Source: CALEUX01 sp037439945 (GTDB lineage Bacteria; Bacteroidota; Bacteroidia; Bacteroidales; Marinilabiliaceae). Taken from it: 46,638 bases of DNA. This document shows, in pieces, positions 35,140-43,342 of this stretch. Made by a program: the position numbers and the translations under genes. The notes under the pieces were generated by a model. That model worked only from the letters and a program-made list of their open reading frames with translations. It was not told where the DNA came from and searched no databases. Each line of letters starts with the position of its first letter. The first letter of the stretch is position 1. The stretch spans positions 1-46,638 of the forward strand of contig JBBIVA010000009.1 in the NCBI GenBank assembly GCA_037439945.1, read 5' to 3'.

Positions 35140-35682
35140 TTAATTTAATTTACTTTTTGCCACTTCAAGCTTTTTCAGGTATTTATCAAGAAGTTCGGTT
35201 TTATTTTTTGTTATTGCAATTCTTCCCGATCTTGTAAATTGAGATACTCCGTACTTATCCAATTTCTCGAATAATTCCTGGGTATCCCTTTTGTGCCCGG
35301 TTTTTTCAATCACTGTATATTCGGGGGTCACCTCCAAAATACGTGCTCCATACTGACGAACAAGGTTTTCGATTTGGTTACCATTAAGAAGCGCTTCTGT
35401 ATGAACCTTATAAAGAGCCACTTCTTCATGTATTATTTCATCGGCTGTATAAACAAAAACCTTTATTACATCAATTTTCTTTTCAATTTGTCCGGCAACT
35501 TTTTCTATTTCCTCTCTGGTTGAAAAACAAACAATGGTAAACTTATGTATTCCTTGTTTGGCTGATTCTGATGTAGTTAGGCTTTCTATGTTCAGATGAC
35601 GACGTGTAAACACATTGGTTATCTGGTTTAATAACCCAACATGGTTTTCAGAAAAAACTGAAAGTGTGAATTCCTCTTTCAT
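35140..35682 (-). CDS. ilvN: Acetolactate synthase small regulatory subunit
   Basis: This 180-residue subunit activates IlvB and confers valine inhibition. The N-terminal ACT domain reads FTLSVFSENHVGLLNQITNVFTRRHLNIESLTTSESAKQGIHKFTIV, with the glycine-containing loop of valine-binding subunits. The second half (about 85-180) is the conserved C-terminal domain. It is the expected length for the Bacteroidetes subunit. It follows ilvB by 45 bases. The symbol ilvH would be equally usual. Confidence 0.93.
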   Translation of the reverse strand: MKEEFTLSVFSENHVGLLNQITNVFTRRHLNIESLTTSESAKQGIHKFTIVCFSTREEIEKVAGQIEKKIDVIKVFVYTADEIIHEEVALYKVHTEALLNGNQIENLVRQYGARILEVTPEYTVIEKTGHKRDTQELFEKLDKYGVSQFTRSGRIAITKNKTELLDKYLKKLEVAKSKLN

Positions 35683-35727
35683 TTTTAATATATTTTTAAT
35701 ATTTTGAACCTCAGTTAATTTTGAATA

Positions 35728-37461
35728 CTACTCCAGCCTGATATCAGATACTGAAGCTCCGGCAGGAACCATTGGAAATACGTTTCCTTCCTTTTCAACA
35801 ATTACTTCAAGCAAAAAAGGTCCGTTATGTTTAACCATTCTATTTATTGCATTATCTAAATCTTCCCTTTTTGTAACTTTAACTGAATCAACGTGGTAGC
35901 CTTTTGCTATGGTTTGAAAATCGGGATTGATCAGTTCAGTTGAGGCATACCGTTTATCAAAGAACAGCTCCTGCCACTGCCTTACCATTCCAAGGAAATT
36001 ATTATTTAACAATACAATCTTAACAGGGACTTTAGTTTGGTAAATTGTACCTAATTCCTGAATGGTCATTTGAAAACCGCCGTCTCCAACAAATAAGCAA
36101 ACCGGCCTGTCAGGTGCGCCAATTTTTGCACCTATAGATGCAGGTAAACCAAAGCCCATTGTACCAAGACCACCCGATGTAACAACACTGCGACTTTGTT
36201 TAAACCTGAAATATCTGCTTGCCATCATTTGGTGTTGCCCCACATCGGTTACCATTATAGCATCATTATTAAAAGCTGATGAAACTTTATCAATAACTTC
36301 GCCCATTCTAATACCAGTGCTCTCCGGCTTCAGCTCTTTTTCAATAATGCGCTCATATTCAATTCTGTAACAAGCTTTAAATTGTTCAACCCATGCACTG
36401 TGGTTATTGGTGCTTACCATTTGGGTAATCATTGGCAGCGATTCCTTAACATTTCCAAGAATGGGGACATCGGCATGAACATTTTTATTTATTTCTGCGG
36501 GATCAATTTCAAGGTGAATTACTTTGGCATTAACTGCATATTTTTTTACATCTCCGGTAACGCGGTCGTCAAACCGCATTCCAATTGCGATAATTAAATC
36601 AGCCTCATTTGTTTTAATGTTTGGTCCATAGTTACCATGCATTCCCAGCATACCAACATTTAACGGGTGACCTGACTGAATGGAAGAGAGTCCCAGCAAA
36701 GTCCATGCAGCAGGAATCCCTGTTTTTTCAATAAACTTTAATAGTTCATTTTCAGCTCCACCCAGGATTACTCCCTGACCAACAAGTGCCAATGGTTTTT
36801 TTGCCAGGTTTATTAGCCTAACGGCTTCCTGTATTTGAAGATGATCAACCTTTGGAGTTGGATTATAGCTTCTGATAAAAGTAATTGGTTCATAAACATA
36901 ATCCAGGCTTGCAAACTGTGCATCTTTTGTGATATCCAGTAAAACCGGTCCCGGACGTCCGCTTCGTGCAATGTAAAACGCCCTGGCAATTGCTTCAGGA
37001 ATTTCTTCAACTCTTTTAATCTGATAATTCCATTTTGTTACAGGCTGGGTTATCCCTACCACATCTGTTTCCTGAAAAGCATCAGTGCCTAAAAGCGATG
37101 AGCCAACCTGACCGCTAATAACCACTAAAGGTGTTGAATCTATCATAGCATCAGCAATACCGGTAACTGCATTTGTTGCTCCCGGGCCTGATGTTACAAT
37201 ACAAACTCCTACCTTACCGGTAACACGGGCTAAACCCTGCGCTGCATGCACCGCACCCTGTTCGTGACGGACCAATATATGGTGCAATTCATTTTGATAT
37301 GTGTAAAGGGCATCATATACTGGCATAATTGCCCCTCCCGGATATCCGAATACTATTTCGGTCCCTTCATTGATAAGAGATTTGACAACTGCTTCTGCAC
37401 CCGTCATTTTTATTACTTTTTTGTTTTTCTCTTTCATAGCAGTCTGGGATAGTGTTTCCAT
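35728..37461 (-). CDS. ilvB: Acetolactate synthase large subunit
   Basis: This 577-residue thiamine-diphosphate enzyme joins two pyruvates to acetolactate, or pyruvate and 2-oxobutyrate to acetohydroxybutyrate. Family motifs are FGYPGGAIMPVYDAL, the catalytic-glutamate segment RHEQGAVHAAQGLARVTGKVGVCIVTSGPGATN, the FAD-binding region GMLGMHGNYGPN, and the TPP/metal motif GDGGFQMTIQELGTI...NNNFLGMVRQWQ. The first about 18 residues are an unconserved extension; a Met at residue 19 is an alternative start. It is the second gene of the operon, 69 bases after ilvD. Confidence 0.95.
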   Translation of the reverse strand: METLSQTAMKEKNKKVIKMTGAEAVVKSLINEGTEIVFGYPGGAIMPVYDALYTYQNELHHILVRHEQGAVHAAQGLARVTGKVGVCIVTSGPGATNAVTGIADAMIDSTPLVVISGQVGSSLLGTDAFQETDVVGITQPVTKWNYQIKRVEEIPEAIARAFYIARSGRPGPVLLDITKDAQFASLDYVYEPITFIRSYNPTPKVDHLQIQEAVRLINLAKKPLALVGQGVILGGAENELLKFIEKTGIPAAWTLLGLSSIQSGHPLNVGMLGMHGNYGPNIKTNEADLIIAIGMRFDDRVTGDVKKYAVNAKVIHLEIDPAEINKNVHADVPILGNVKESLPMITQMVSTNNHSAWVEQFKACYRIEYERIIEKELKPESTGIRMGEVIDKVSSAFNNDAIMVTDVGQHQMMASRYFRFKQSRSVVTSGGLGTMGFGLPASIGAKIGAPDRPVCLFVGDGGFQMTIQELGTIYQTKVPVKIVLLNNNFLGMVRQWQELFFDKRYASTELINPDFQTIAKGYHVDSVKVTKREDLDNAINRMVKHNGPFLLEVIVEKEGNVFPMVPAGASVSDIRLE

Positions 37462-37530
37462 TGTAAAGGGTTATTAAATGGTTCCTAAAACAAATATTTG
37501 GAATTTATAATTTTTTCAGTTCAATTACAA

Positions 37531-39363
37531 TTATTCAATTATTCTAACCGCCCCCATATCAGCCGATGACACCATACTTGCATAAGCTTTAAGTGCCTTG
37601 GAAATTGCGCGTTCTCTTTTTACAGCTGGTTTAAAAGCCCTGCTTCCTTTTTTTCCCTCGGAAACTCTTCGGTTATTAAGTTCTTCTTGAGTAATGTCAA
37701 CATTAATGGTCCGATTGGGAATATCTATTATTATGGTGTCTCCATTTTGAATCAGGGCTATTTCTCCTCCGGCAGCTGCTTCAGGAGAAACATGTCCGAT
37801 AGATAATCCGGATGTTCCACCTGAAAAACGCCCATCGGTTAGTAATGCACATTTTTTGCCTAAATGCATTGATTTAAGATATGATGTTGGATACAACATT
37901 TCTTGCATTCCAGGCCCACCTTTGGGGCCTTCATACCTGATAACAACAACTTCTCCCTCTTTAACTTCACCTGAAAGAATACCTTCACATGTGTCTTCCT
38001 GAGACTCAAAAACTCTGGCTTTACCTGTAAATTTGAACACAGATGGATCAACTCCTGCAGTTTTTACAATACATCCTTTACTTGCAATATTGCCAAATAA
38101 TACTGCAAGGCCTCCATCGGTTGAATGGGCATGCTCCATACTTCTGATACAACCTTCTTTTCTGTCAAGATCTAGTTGTGCATATTTTGCCCTTTGGGAC
38201 CCCATAACCAGGTTCCTGAAACCTCCCGGGGCACTTCCAAAAATATCCCTGGCATCAGAAGAACAGGTTGTACTAATTACATCATAAGTTTCAATTGCCT
38301 GTCTAAGGGTTTCAAAATCAATCCGTTTAACTGATGTATTTAATAAACCGGCCCTGTTAAGTTCAGCAAGTATTCCTATAATTCCACCTGCCCTGTTAAC
38401 ATCCTCAATATGATAGTGACCATTGGGTGCCACTTTACATAAAACGGGCGTTTTTTTTGACAGATAATCAATATCCTGCATTTTAAAATCTACACCAGCT
38501 TCATGGGCTATTGCCAGTAAATGTAATACTGTATTTGTAGACCCACCCATTGCAATATCAAGGGTCATTGCATTCATAAAAGCATCTTTTGTTGCTATTG
38601 ACCTTGGCAATACTGAATCATCACCATCCTGGTAGTACCTGTATGCCAATTGAACAATAAGGGATGCGCCCTGTTCAAATAGCTTTTTCCTGTTTACATG
38701 GGTGGCAACAACAGTACCGTTGCCAGGTAAAGCCAATCCTATTGCTTCGTTAAGACAGTTCATTGAATTAGCAGTAAACATACCTGAACACGACCCACAG
38801 GTGGGGCAGGCATTCTGTTCAACAGCCAAAACCTCATTATCAGAAACATTATTGTCTGCTGCCAAAACCATGGCATCAATCAGATCTAGGGCTCTACCTT
38901 CAAGCTTTCCGGCTTCCATTGGCCCCCCCGACACAAAAACAGTGGGTATATTAAGGCGCATTGCAGCAATTAACATTCCCGGTGTAATTTTATCGCAATT
39001 GCTTATGCAAATCATTGCATCTGCCCTGTGGGCGTTTACCATAAATTCAACGCTATCGGCAATCAGATCCCTGGAAGGTAACGAATAGAGCATTCCATCA
39101 TGCCCCATGGCAATCCCATCATCTATGGCAATTGTATTAAATTCAGCAGCAAAACAACCTTGTTGCTCAATAATTTTTTTTATATCCTGTCCAATTTGGT
39201 GCAAATGAACATGCCCCGGAACAAACTGTGTAAATGAGTTTACAATTGCTATAAGAGGCTTACCCATTTGCTCATCGCGCATACCATTGGCCCGCCATAA
39301 GCTACGGGCTCCTGCCATTCGTCTGCCCTGTGTAGTTGTATCACTTCTTAAAGGTAATTTCAT
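37531..39363 (-). CDS. ilvD: Dihydroxy-acid dehydratase
   Basis: This 610-residue iron-sulfur enzyme dehydrates dihydroxyisovalerate and dihydroxymethylvalerate to the 2-oxo acids that precede valine and isoleucine. Cluster-binding and active-site segments are intact: NCDKITPGM with Cys123, and CPTCGSCSGMF with Cys186, 189 and 192. The C-terminal KGGPGMQEMLYPTSYL and LTDGRFSGGTSGLSIGHVSPEAAAGG are typical. It is the first structural gene of the ilv-leu operon. Its leader region (39364-39690) carries an attenuator and a leader peptide, so the gene is likely controlled by branched-chain amino acid supply. Confidence 0.96.
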   Translation of the reverse strand: MKLPLRSDTTTQGRRMAGARSLWRANGMRDEQMGKPLIAIVNSFTQFVPGHVHLHQIGQDIKKIIEQQGCFAAEFNTIAIDDGIAMGHDGMLYSLPSRDLIADSVEFMVNAHRADAMICISNCDKITPGMLIAAMRLNIPTVFVSGGPMEAGKLEGRALDLIDAMVLAADNNVSDNEVLAVEQNACPTCGSCSGMFTANSMNCLNEAIGLALPGNGTVVATHVNRKKLFEQGASLIVQLAYRYYQDGDDSVLPRSIATKDAFMNAMTLDIAMGGSTNTVLHLLAIAHEAGVDFKMQDIDYLSKKTPVLCKVAPNGHYHIEDVNRAGGIIGILAELNRAGLLNTSVKRIDFETLRQAIETYDVISTTCSSDARDIFGSAPGGFRNLVMGSQRAKYAQLDLDRKEGCIRSMEHAHSTDGGLAVLFGNIASKGCIVKTAGVDPSVFKFTGKARVFESQEDTCEGILSGEVKEGEVVVIRYEGPKGGPGMQEMLYPTSYLKSMHLGKKCALLTDGRFSGGTSGLSIGHVSPEAAAGGEIALIQNGDTIIIDIPNRTINVDITQEELNNRRVSEGKKGSRAFKPAVKRERAISKALKAYASMVSSADMGAVRIIE

Positions 39364-39455
39364 ATTTAAACCCTTTTACACTGGTTAAAAAATTATTAAT
39401 AAGCATCAAATTTTTTCGTTTTCAATTAAAATATCCCAAAACTCCCTTTTTAAGC

Positions 39456-39489
39456 AAAAACCCCTCTCACAAGGGAAGTGAGAGGGGTT
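39456..39489 (-). terminator. Attenuator terminator in the ilv-leu leader
   Basis: On the minus strand AACCCCTCTCAC (39478-39489) and GTGAGAGGGGTT (39459-39470) form a perfect 12-bp stem with loop TTCCCTT, followed by three more T residues (five in all). It lies before ilvD and 22 bases after the stop of the leader ORF, so it would end transcription before the operon unless prevented. Confidence 0.85.
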
Positions 39490-39533
39490 ATTTCTTTTTC
39501 GGGTAACTTTTTTATACACCTTTCTCACTTCCC
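39473..39533 (-). promoter_or_regulatory. Antiterminator pairing segments
   Basis: GGGAAGTGAGA (39523-39533, within the last codons of the leader ORF) is exactly complementary to TCTCACTTCCC (39473-39483, the 3' part of the terminator's first arm plus loop), with two more G-C pairs beyond a two-base mismatch. The 11-bp pairing and the terminator stem cannot form together. A ribosome at the leader stop codon (39512-39514) would cover the first segment and leave the terminator free to form. Confidence 0.75.
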
Positions 39534-39589
39534 ATTGGTTTGACCACGAGAATAATAATGCTGAGAATAAGGGATAAAAAAAGTATCAT
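39512..39589 (-). CDS. Branched-chain amino acid leader peptide of the ilv-leu operon
   Basis: This 25-codon ORF runs from an ATG at 39589 to a TAA at 39512. It reads MILFLSLILSIIILVVKP followed by MGSEKGV. Thirteen of the 25 codons are Ile (5), Leu (5) or Val (3), including consecutive Ile-Ile-Ile-Leu-Val-Val. Its position between a promoter-like sequence and a terminator hairpin directly before ilvD, plus its overlap with the antiterminator segment, matches the ilv leader peptides of enteric bacteria. The function would be to sense charged tRNA levels through ribosome stalling; the peptide itself need not act. A small hydrophobic membrane peptide is the alternative, but would not explain the RNA pairings. 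Confidence 0.8.
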   Translation of the reverse strand: MILFLSLILSIIILVVKPMGSEKGV

Positions 39590-39699
39590 AATATTTTAAA
39601 TAATAGTTCCTTCCTGCATATATATACTAACCGTAAGGTCAGAAATTGCATAAACTTAAAATTTACATAATGTTTATGCTAATTTTTGAAAATAATATA

Positions 39700-39729
39700 C
39701 AAATGTATGAATTTTGTCATAAACTCAAA
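39700..39729 (-). promoter_or_regulatory. Candidate promoter of the ilv-leu operon
   Basis: On the minus strand TTTG (39726-39729) and TACATTTG (39700-39707) are 18 bases apart, both perfect matches to the Bacteroidetes -33/-7 elements, with a slightly short spacer. The transcript would start near 39693, about 100 bases before the leader ORF. Confidence 0.55.
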
Positions 39730-39845
39730 CAGTTTTTAAATAAAAAAGTGATTTTTTGTTACATTTTTTATTTTTTAAGCCCCAAAAACTAATAAAAACA
39801 GACAAACTGCAGGCTTTAACTTATAGTAAAAATTCAAAGCATATA

Positions 39846-40079
39846 TAAACAATCACTACTATCCGATAAAAAGTTGTTTTGTCCCTAACGAGACAAAAGT
39901 TCAATTCTCAATTAAGTGTTTTACCGATCTTTAGTCCCTAACGGTACTGTGCCGTCAGGTACAGAATATCGGTAAAGATGATTCGACCCCAATTTTCAGT
40001 AGTGTCCTGTAGGGACACATCAATAAGTCGGCCTTATAGCAGCTTATCGAAAAATTTATCGGACAGTAGTGATAAACAA
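39846..40079. mobile_element. MITE-like element, copy B, with 7-bp target duplication
   Basis: The element proper is 39853-40072 (220 bases). Its left end is TCACTACTATCCGATAAA and its right end the inverse of TCACTACTGTCCGATAAA, an 18-bp terminal inverted repeat with a single mismatch. TAAACAA repeats directly at 39846-39852 and 40073-40079. It is about 90% identical to copy A, in the same orientation, with a 3-base insertion around 40002. It has no coding capacity. It lies about 120 bases upstream of the ilv-leu promoter and 36 bases beyond the stop of the next gene. Confidence 0.88.
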
Positions 40080-40108
40080 TATTCTAGAAATTTTGTTCTG
40101 AAATTTGA

Positions 40109-40921
40109 TTATTTATCTTCTGTTATTTCCTTTTTACCTTGTTCTTCTAAATATTTTGCCAGTAATATTTCAATTTTTTGAGCTACAGAGGCCCCGTTGT
40201 CCATTGAATTGATTTTTAAATTGAGATTACAATAAATTATAAAAACATCTAATTCTTTTCCCGAAAACCCTGAAAGTAAGGCAATGGTTTCTCTGCTGGC
40301 AAAGGAGTTAAGCCTCTCATTCTTTATCCCGGCTTCCTGTGCTATGGCTAAATTTCTCAATGATTTTTCATGTTTGCTGAATAACGAATATCCAAATGAT
40401 ACCGGACTAAATACTGCAGCAATTGGATTGGGTTTCCCCATAAGTAACCTCTCCCCGGGCTTTTTATTACTCATACGGCTTCCGATATTTGAAGGGAGGT
40501 TTAGTTCAATTTTGGGATAATCGTCCAATAACTTTGGAAATATTAATGGATCAAGAATTCCTTTATAACCTTTAATAGTAACTTCTTTAATAGAATAACT
40601 TACAGGATGCAGATTTAAACATACATTACCATATAAGTCTTCTTTTACTTTTCCCACACAAAAAGTTGCAGATTGAAAACCCAGTGCAACAACTCTAACC
40701 GAATCAGACAATAATAGTGGGATACGAAATGTGCCCTGTTCATCTGCACTGTATAATGCAACCTGGCTATATACAGCTATAACGGCATTAGGGATAACCT
40801 CACCGGTAAGTTGGTTTTTTATAACCCCTTTCCATGTATTTGTTTCGGATGTCTGGCTGAAAGCTACCAGGCAAAAAAATAATGAAGCCGTTGAAATAAT
40901 TGTTTTTAAGGAACCAACCAT
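40109..40921 (-). CDS. Secreted protein with carboxypeptidase-like regulatory domain
   Basis: This 270-residue protein starts with a signal peptide (IISTASLFFCLVAFSQ, cleavage expected after AFSQ). Residues about 28-115 form a CarboxypepD_reg-like beta-sandwich (WKGVIKNQLTGEVIPNAVIAVYSQ...DEQGTFRIPL...VRVVALGFQSATF), a domain commonly found at the front of TonB-dependent receptors and other envelope proteins of Bacteroidetes. The remaining about 150 residues are not recognised and lack membrane segments. I chose the ATG at 40921 over a TTG at 40951 because it places the signal peptide at the N-terminus. It is monocistronic. A role at the cell surface or in the periplasm is likely; nothing more specific can be said. 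Confidence 0.72.
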   Translation of the reverse strand: MVGSLKTIISTASLFFCLVAFSQTSETNTWKGVIKNQLTGEVIPNAVIAVYSQVALYSADEQGTFRIPLLLSDSVRVVALGFQSATFCVGKVKEDLYGNVCLNLHPVSYSIKEVTIKGYKGILDPLIFPKLLDDYPKIELNLPSNIGSRMSNKKPGERLLMGKPNPIAAVFSPVSFGYSLFSKHEKSLRNLAIAQEAGIKNERLNSFASRETIALLSGFSGKELDVFIIYCNLNLKINSMDNGASVAQKIEILLAKYLEEQGKKEITEDK

Positions 40922-41332
40922 GTTCTTATAAAAATACTTCCTACTTGTCAAAAATCGAGCCTTTATTATAAAACTATGGGGGTTTTACTTCTTTTCACAC
41001 ATTTAAAGTTTTTTACTATATAAATTTTGCATTAATTTTACACGTCTGTAATAAAGAAATCATGGGAGATTATCTATTATCCCGATAGCCGTCTCCGGTT
41101 ATTAATTAAATTGCATTCTCCAAAAAGGATAATAATTAATTCCGTATAAAAATTGAAAATGATGCTTTAATTTCTTGGTCCAACAAAATAAATAAGCTTA
41201 AATCAAACATCACTTATTTATTGTAATGGTCGGATAGCTTACCTAAAAACTGAAAATATTGTTGTACAACCTAAAATTCAATTCATAAAAATTGATTAGA
41301 AATAATTTGAGCAAAACCAAAACCGGTATATC
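40922..41332. other. Divergent intergenic region before dapD
   Basis: This is 411 AT-rich bases between divergent genes. A perfect 10-bp palindrome GTTGTACAAC lies at 41261-41270, about 60 bases before dapD, and could be an operator. No lysine-type leader peptide, riboswitch or clear promoter was found. Confidence 0.45.
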
Positions 41333-42139
41333 ATGAAAGAAATAATTGAACAAGCCTGGGTAAACAGATCATTAATAAATTCAAATGAAACCCAACAAGC
41401 TATAAGAGACGTGATTGAGCTTCTTGATAAGGGAAAAATAAGAGTTGCTGAACCCGAAGCAGATGGCTGGAAAGTTAATGAATGGGTAAAAAAGGCTGTA
41501 ATACTTTATTTTCCGATTCAACAAATGGAGACAATTGAGGTTGGGCCCTTTGAATTTCATGATAAAATGGTCCTGAAAAAAAATTATAAAGAGCAGGGTG
41601 TTCGCGTAGTACCACATGCAATATCGCGATATGGTTCTTTTTTGGCTCCCGGGGTTGTTTTAATGCCATCATATGTAAATATTGGAGCTTACGTTGGATC
41701 AGGAACCATGGTTGACACATGGGCAACGGTAGGTAGTTGTGCCCAGGTTGGACAAAATGTACATTTAAGTGGCGGTGTTGGTTTAGGGGGAGTTTTAGAA
41801 CCGGTACAGGCATCACCTGTAATTATTGAAGATAATGCATTTATTGGTTCGCGCTGCATTGTGGTTGAAGGGTGCAGGGTTGGGAAAGAAGCAGTATTGG
41901 GGGCTAACGTTGTTTTAACAGCATCTACCAAAATTATTGATGTTTCAGGAAGTAAACCTGTAGAATACAATGGTTACGTACCCCCAAGGTCGGTGGTAAT
42001 ACCCGGGACTATTACTAAAAGTTTTCCGGCCGGTACTTACCAGGTACCTGCGGCATTAATTATTGGGCAAAGAAAAGCATCAACAGATTTAAAAACATCA
42101 TTAAATGATGCATTACGTGATTTTGGGGTTGCTGTATAG
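41333..42139 (+). CDS. dapD: Tetrahydrodipicolinate N-succinyltransferase
   Basis: This 268-residue enzyme succinylates tetrahydrodipicolinate in the succinylase branch of lysine and diaminopimelate synthesis, using succinyl-CoA. After an N-terminal helical domain (about 1-100), residues 105-240 show the hexapeptide repeats of the left-handed beta-helix, e.g. GSFLAPGVVLMPSYVNIGAYVGSGTMVDTWATVGSCAQVGQNVHLSGGVGLGGVLEP, a segment characteristic of DapD. Length is normal. It stands alone with no other lysine gene in the window. Confidence 0.95.
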   Translation: MKEIIEQAWVNRSLINSNETQQAIRDVIELLDKGKIRVAEPEADGWKVNEWVKKAVILYFPIQQMETIEVGPFEFHDKMVLKKNYKEQGVRVVPHAISRYGSFLAPGVVLMPSYVNIGAYVGSGTMVDTWATVGSCAQVGQNVHLSGGVGLGGVLEPVQASPVIIEDNAFIGSRCIVVEGCRVGKEAVLGANVVLTASTKIIDVSGSKPVEYNGYVPPRSVVIPGTITKSFPAGTYQVPAALIIGQRKASTDLKTSLNDALRDFGVAV

Positions 42140-42312
42140 AAATTTTGCCACAATTACCTTTTAAATTTTGTGATAATTTGATGGAAAGCCAATTCAATTT
42201 GGCCTTTGCTTAAGAAAGTTGCATTAATTGTGTGATTTTCAACAGAATAACAAAATACCAGATTGTAAGTTTGCCGCTAAAAATGACTTAAACCGTTTGA
42301 TAAATTCATGAT

Positions 42313-42891
42313 ATGGATGAGTTCTACTCAAATGAGGATCTAAAAGCAGCTCTTGATGTGCTAAAGTCAGGTGGCTTAATTCTTTATCCCTCCGGAGTTT
42401 ACTGGGGGATTGGATGCGATGCAACCAATATTGATGCTACACAAAAAATTTTTGATCTAAAAAAAAGTAATAATATCAGTCAATTGCAGATTATTGTTGA
42501 TAATCTATCAAAGCTTTCAAATTACTTTATTGAAATACCTCCTTTAGCCTGGGACCTTACCGAAGTTAGCGAAAAACCAATTACAATAATCTGCCCAGGG
42601 GCAAAAAACCTTGCACCAAACATAATCAATGCAGATAAAAGTATTGGTATAAGGTTGACCTTTGATATTTTTTCAAAAGCTCTTAGCATAAAATTTAAAA
42701 AACCAATTGTTTCAATACCTGCTAATATTTCAGATAAACCTGTACCGAAAAATTTTACTGAAATATCCGAGTCTATAAAAAATGGTGTTGATTACATAGT
42801 TGGTTTTCGCCAGGGGGACAATAGTGCTTATGCGGATATTTCGGTTATAAAATTAGAAGTTAACGGTGAAATAAAGATTATTAAGAAATAA
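42313..42891 (+). CDS. YrdC/Sua5-like protein with altered active-site motifs
   Basis: This 192-residue protein has the YrdC fold used by TsaC/Sua5, which make threonylcarbamoyl-AMP for the t6A modification of tRNA. Recognisable parts are GGLILYPSGVYWGIGCDATNIDATQKIFDLKK, CPGAKNLAPNI, IGIRLTF and PIVSIPANISDKPVPKNF. However, the usual PTDTxyG is PSGVYWG (residues 26-32), the KxR after the helix is KKS (50-52) and the SAN motif is PAN. These residues bind threonine, bicarbonate and ATP in the family, so activity may be changed or lost. The thioesterase gene starts one base after its stop. A second, canonical copy elsewhere would point to a paralogue with a different role. Confidence 0.75.
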   Translation: MDEFYSNEDLKAALDVLKSGGLILYPSGVYWGIGCDATNIDATQKIFDLKKSNNISQLQIIVDNLSKLSNYFIEIPPLAWDLTEVSEKPITIICPGAKNLAPNIINADKSIGIRLTFDIFSKALSIKFKKPIVSIPANISDKPVPKNFTEISESIKNGVDYIVGFRQGDNSAYADISVIKLEVNGEIKIIKK

Positions 42892-42892
42892 C

Positions 42893-43342
42893 ATGGAACA
42901 TTACCTTAAAGATTTTAACCATAGGCTACAGGTGCAAATCAGGTTTAACGACATTGATGGTCTTGGCCATGTAAATAATGTTGTTTACCAGGAGTATTTT
43001 GATTTGGGAAGGTCCGGTTATTTGAAATCAATTCTTGGAGACTCATTAGGAACTGATGATAAAAACCTGGTTATTGTGTCTTACAAAACCGATTTTTTTA
43101 AACCTTCCTATATTAACGACAAACTCATTGTATTGACCCGTGTATATAAACTTGGTGTTAAAAGTATAAAAATGATACAATGGATAATTAAAGATGGAAA
43201 TGTTAATCCTTGTGTAACCTGTGATTCAGTAATGGCGGGTTTTATTCCATCTAAGGAAAAATCAATTGCAATACCTGAAAAATGGAGCGATCTTTTATAT
43301 AAATCCGAGAATGGATTGCTTATTCAAGATAAAGATCAATAA
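42893..43342 (+). CDS. Hot-dog fold acyl-CoA thioesterase (4HBT family)
   Basis: This 149-residue cytoplasmic protein belongs to the 4-hydroxybenzoyl-CoA thioesterase family. The motif RFNDIDGLGHVNNVVYQEYFDLGR (residues 17-40) is the classic D-x-D-x-x-GHVNN active-site pattern, with Asp20/Asp22 as catalytic candidates. The length is normal for a single hot-dog domain. It begins one base after the YrdC-like gene, so the two are cotranscribed. Its last 23 bases overlap the 3' end of the convergent rimM. The acyl-CoA substrate is unknown. Confidence 0.83.
   Translation: MEHYLKDFNHRLQVQIRFNDIDGLGHVNNVVYQEYFDLGRSGYLKSILGDSLGTDDKNLVIVSYKTDFFKPSYINDKLIVLTRVYKLGVKSIKMIQWIIKDGNVNPCVTCDSVMAGFIPSKEKSIAIPEKWSDLLYKSENGLLIQDKDQ

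Noticed and set aside
41041..41332. Amino-acid leader peptide or riboswitch before dapD
   Set aside because: A short ORF starting at 41062 has no lysine codons and no terminator hairpin follows; nothing resembles a lysine riboswitch.
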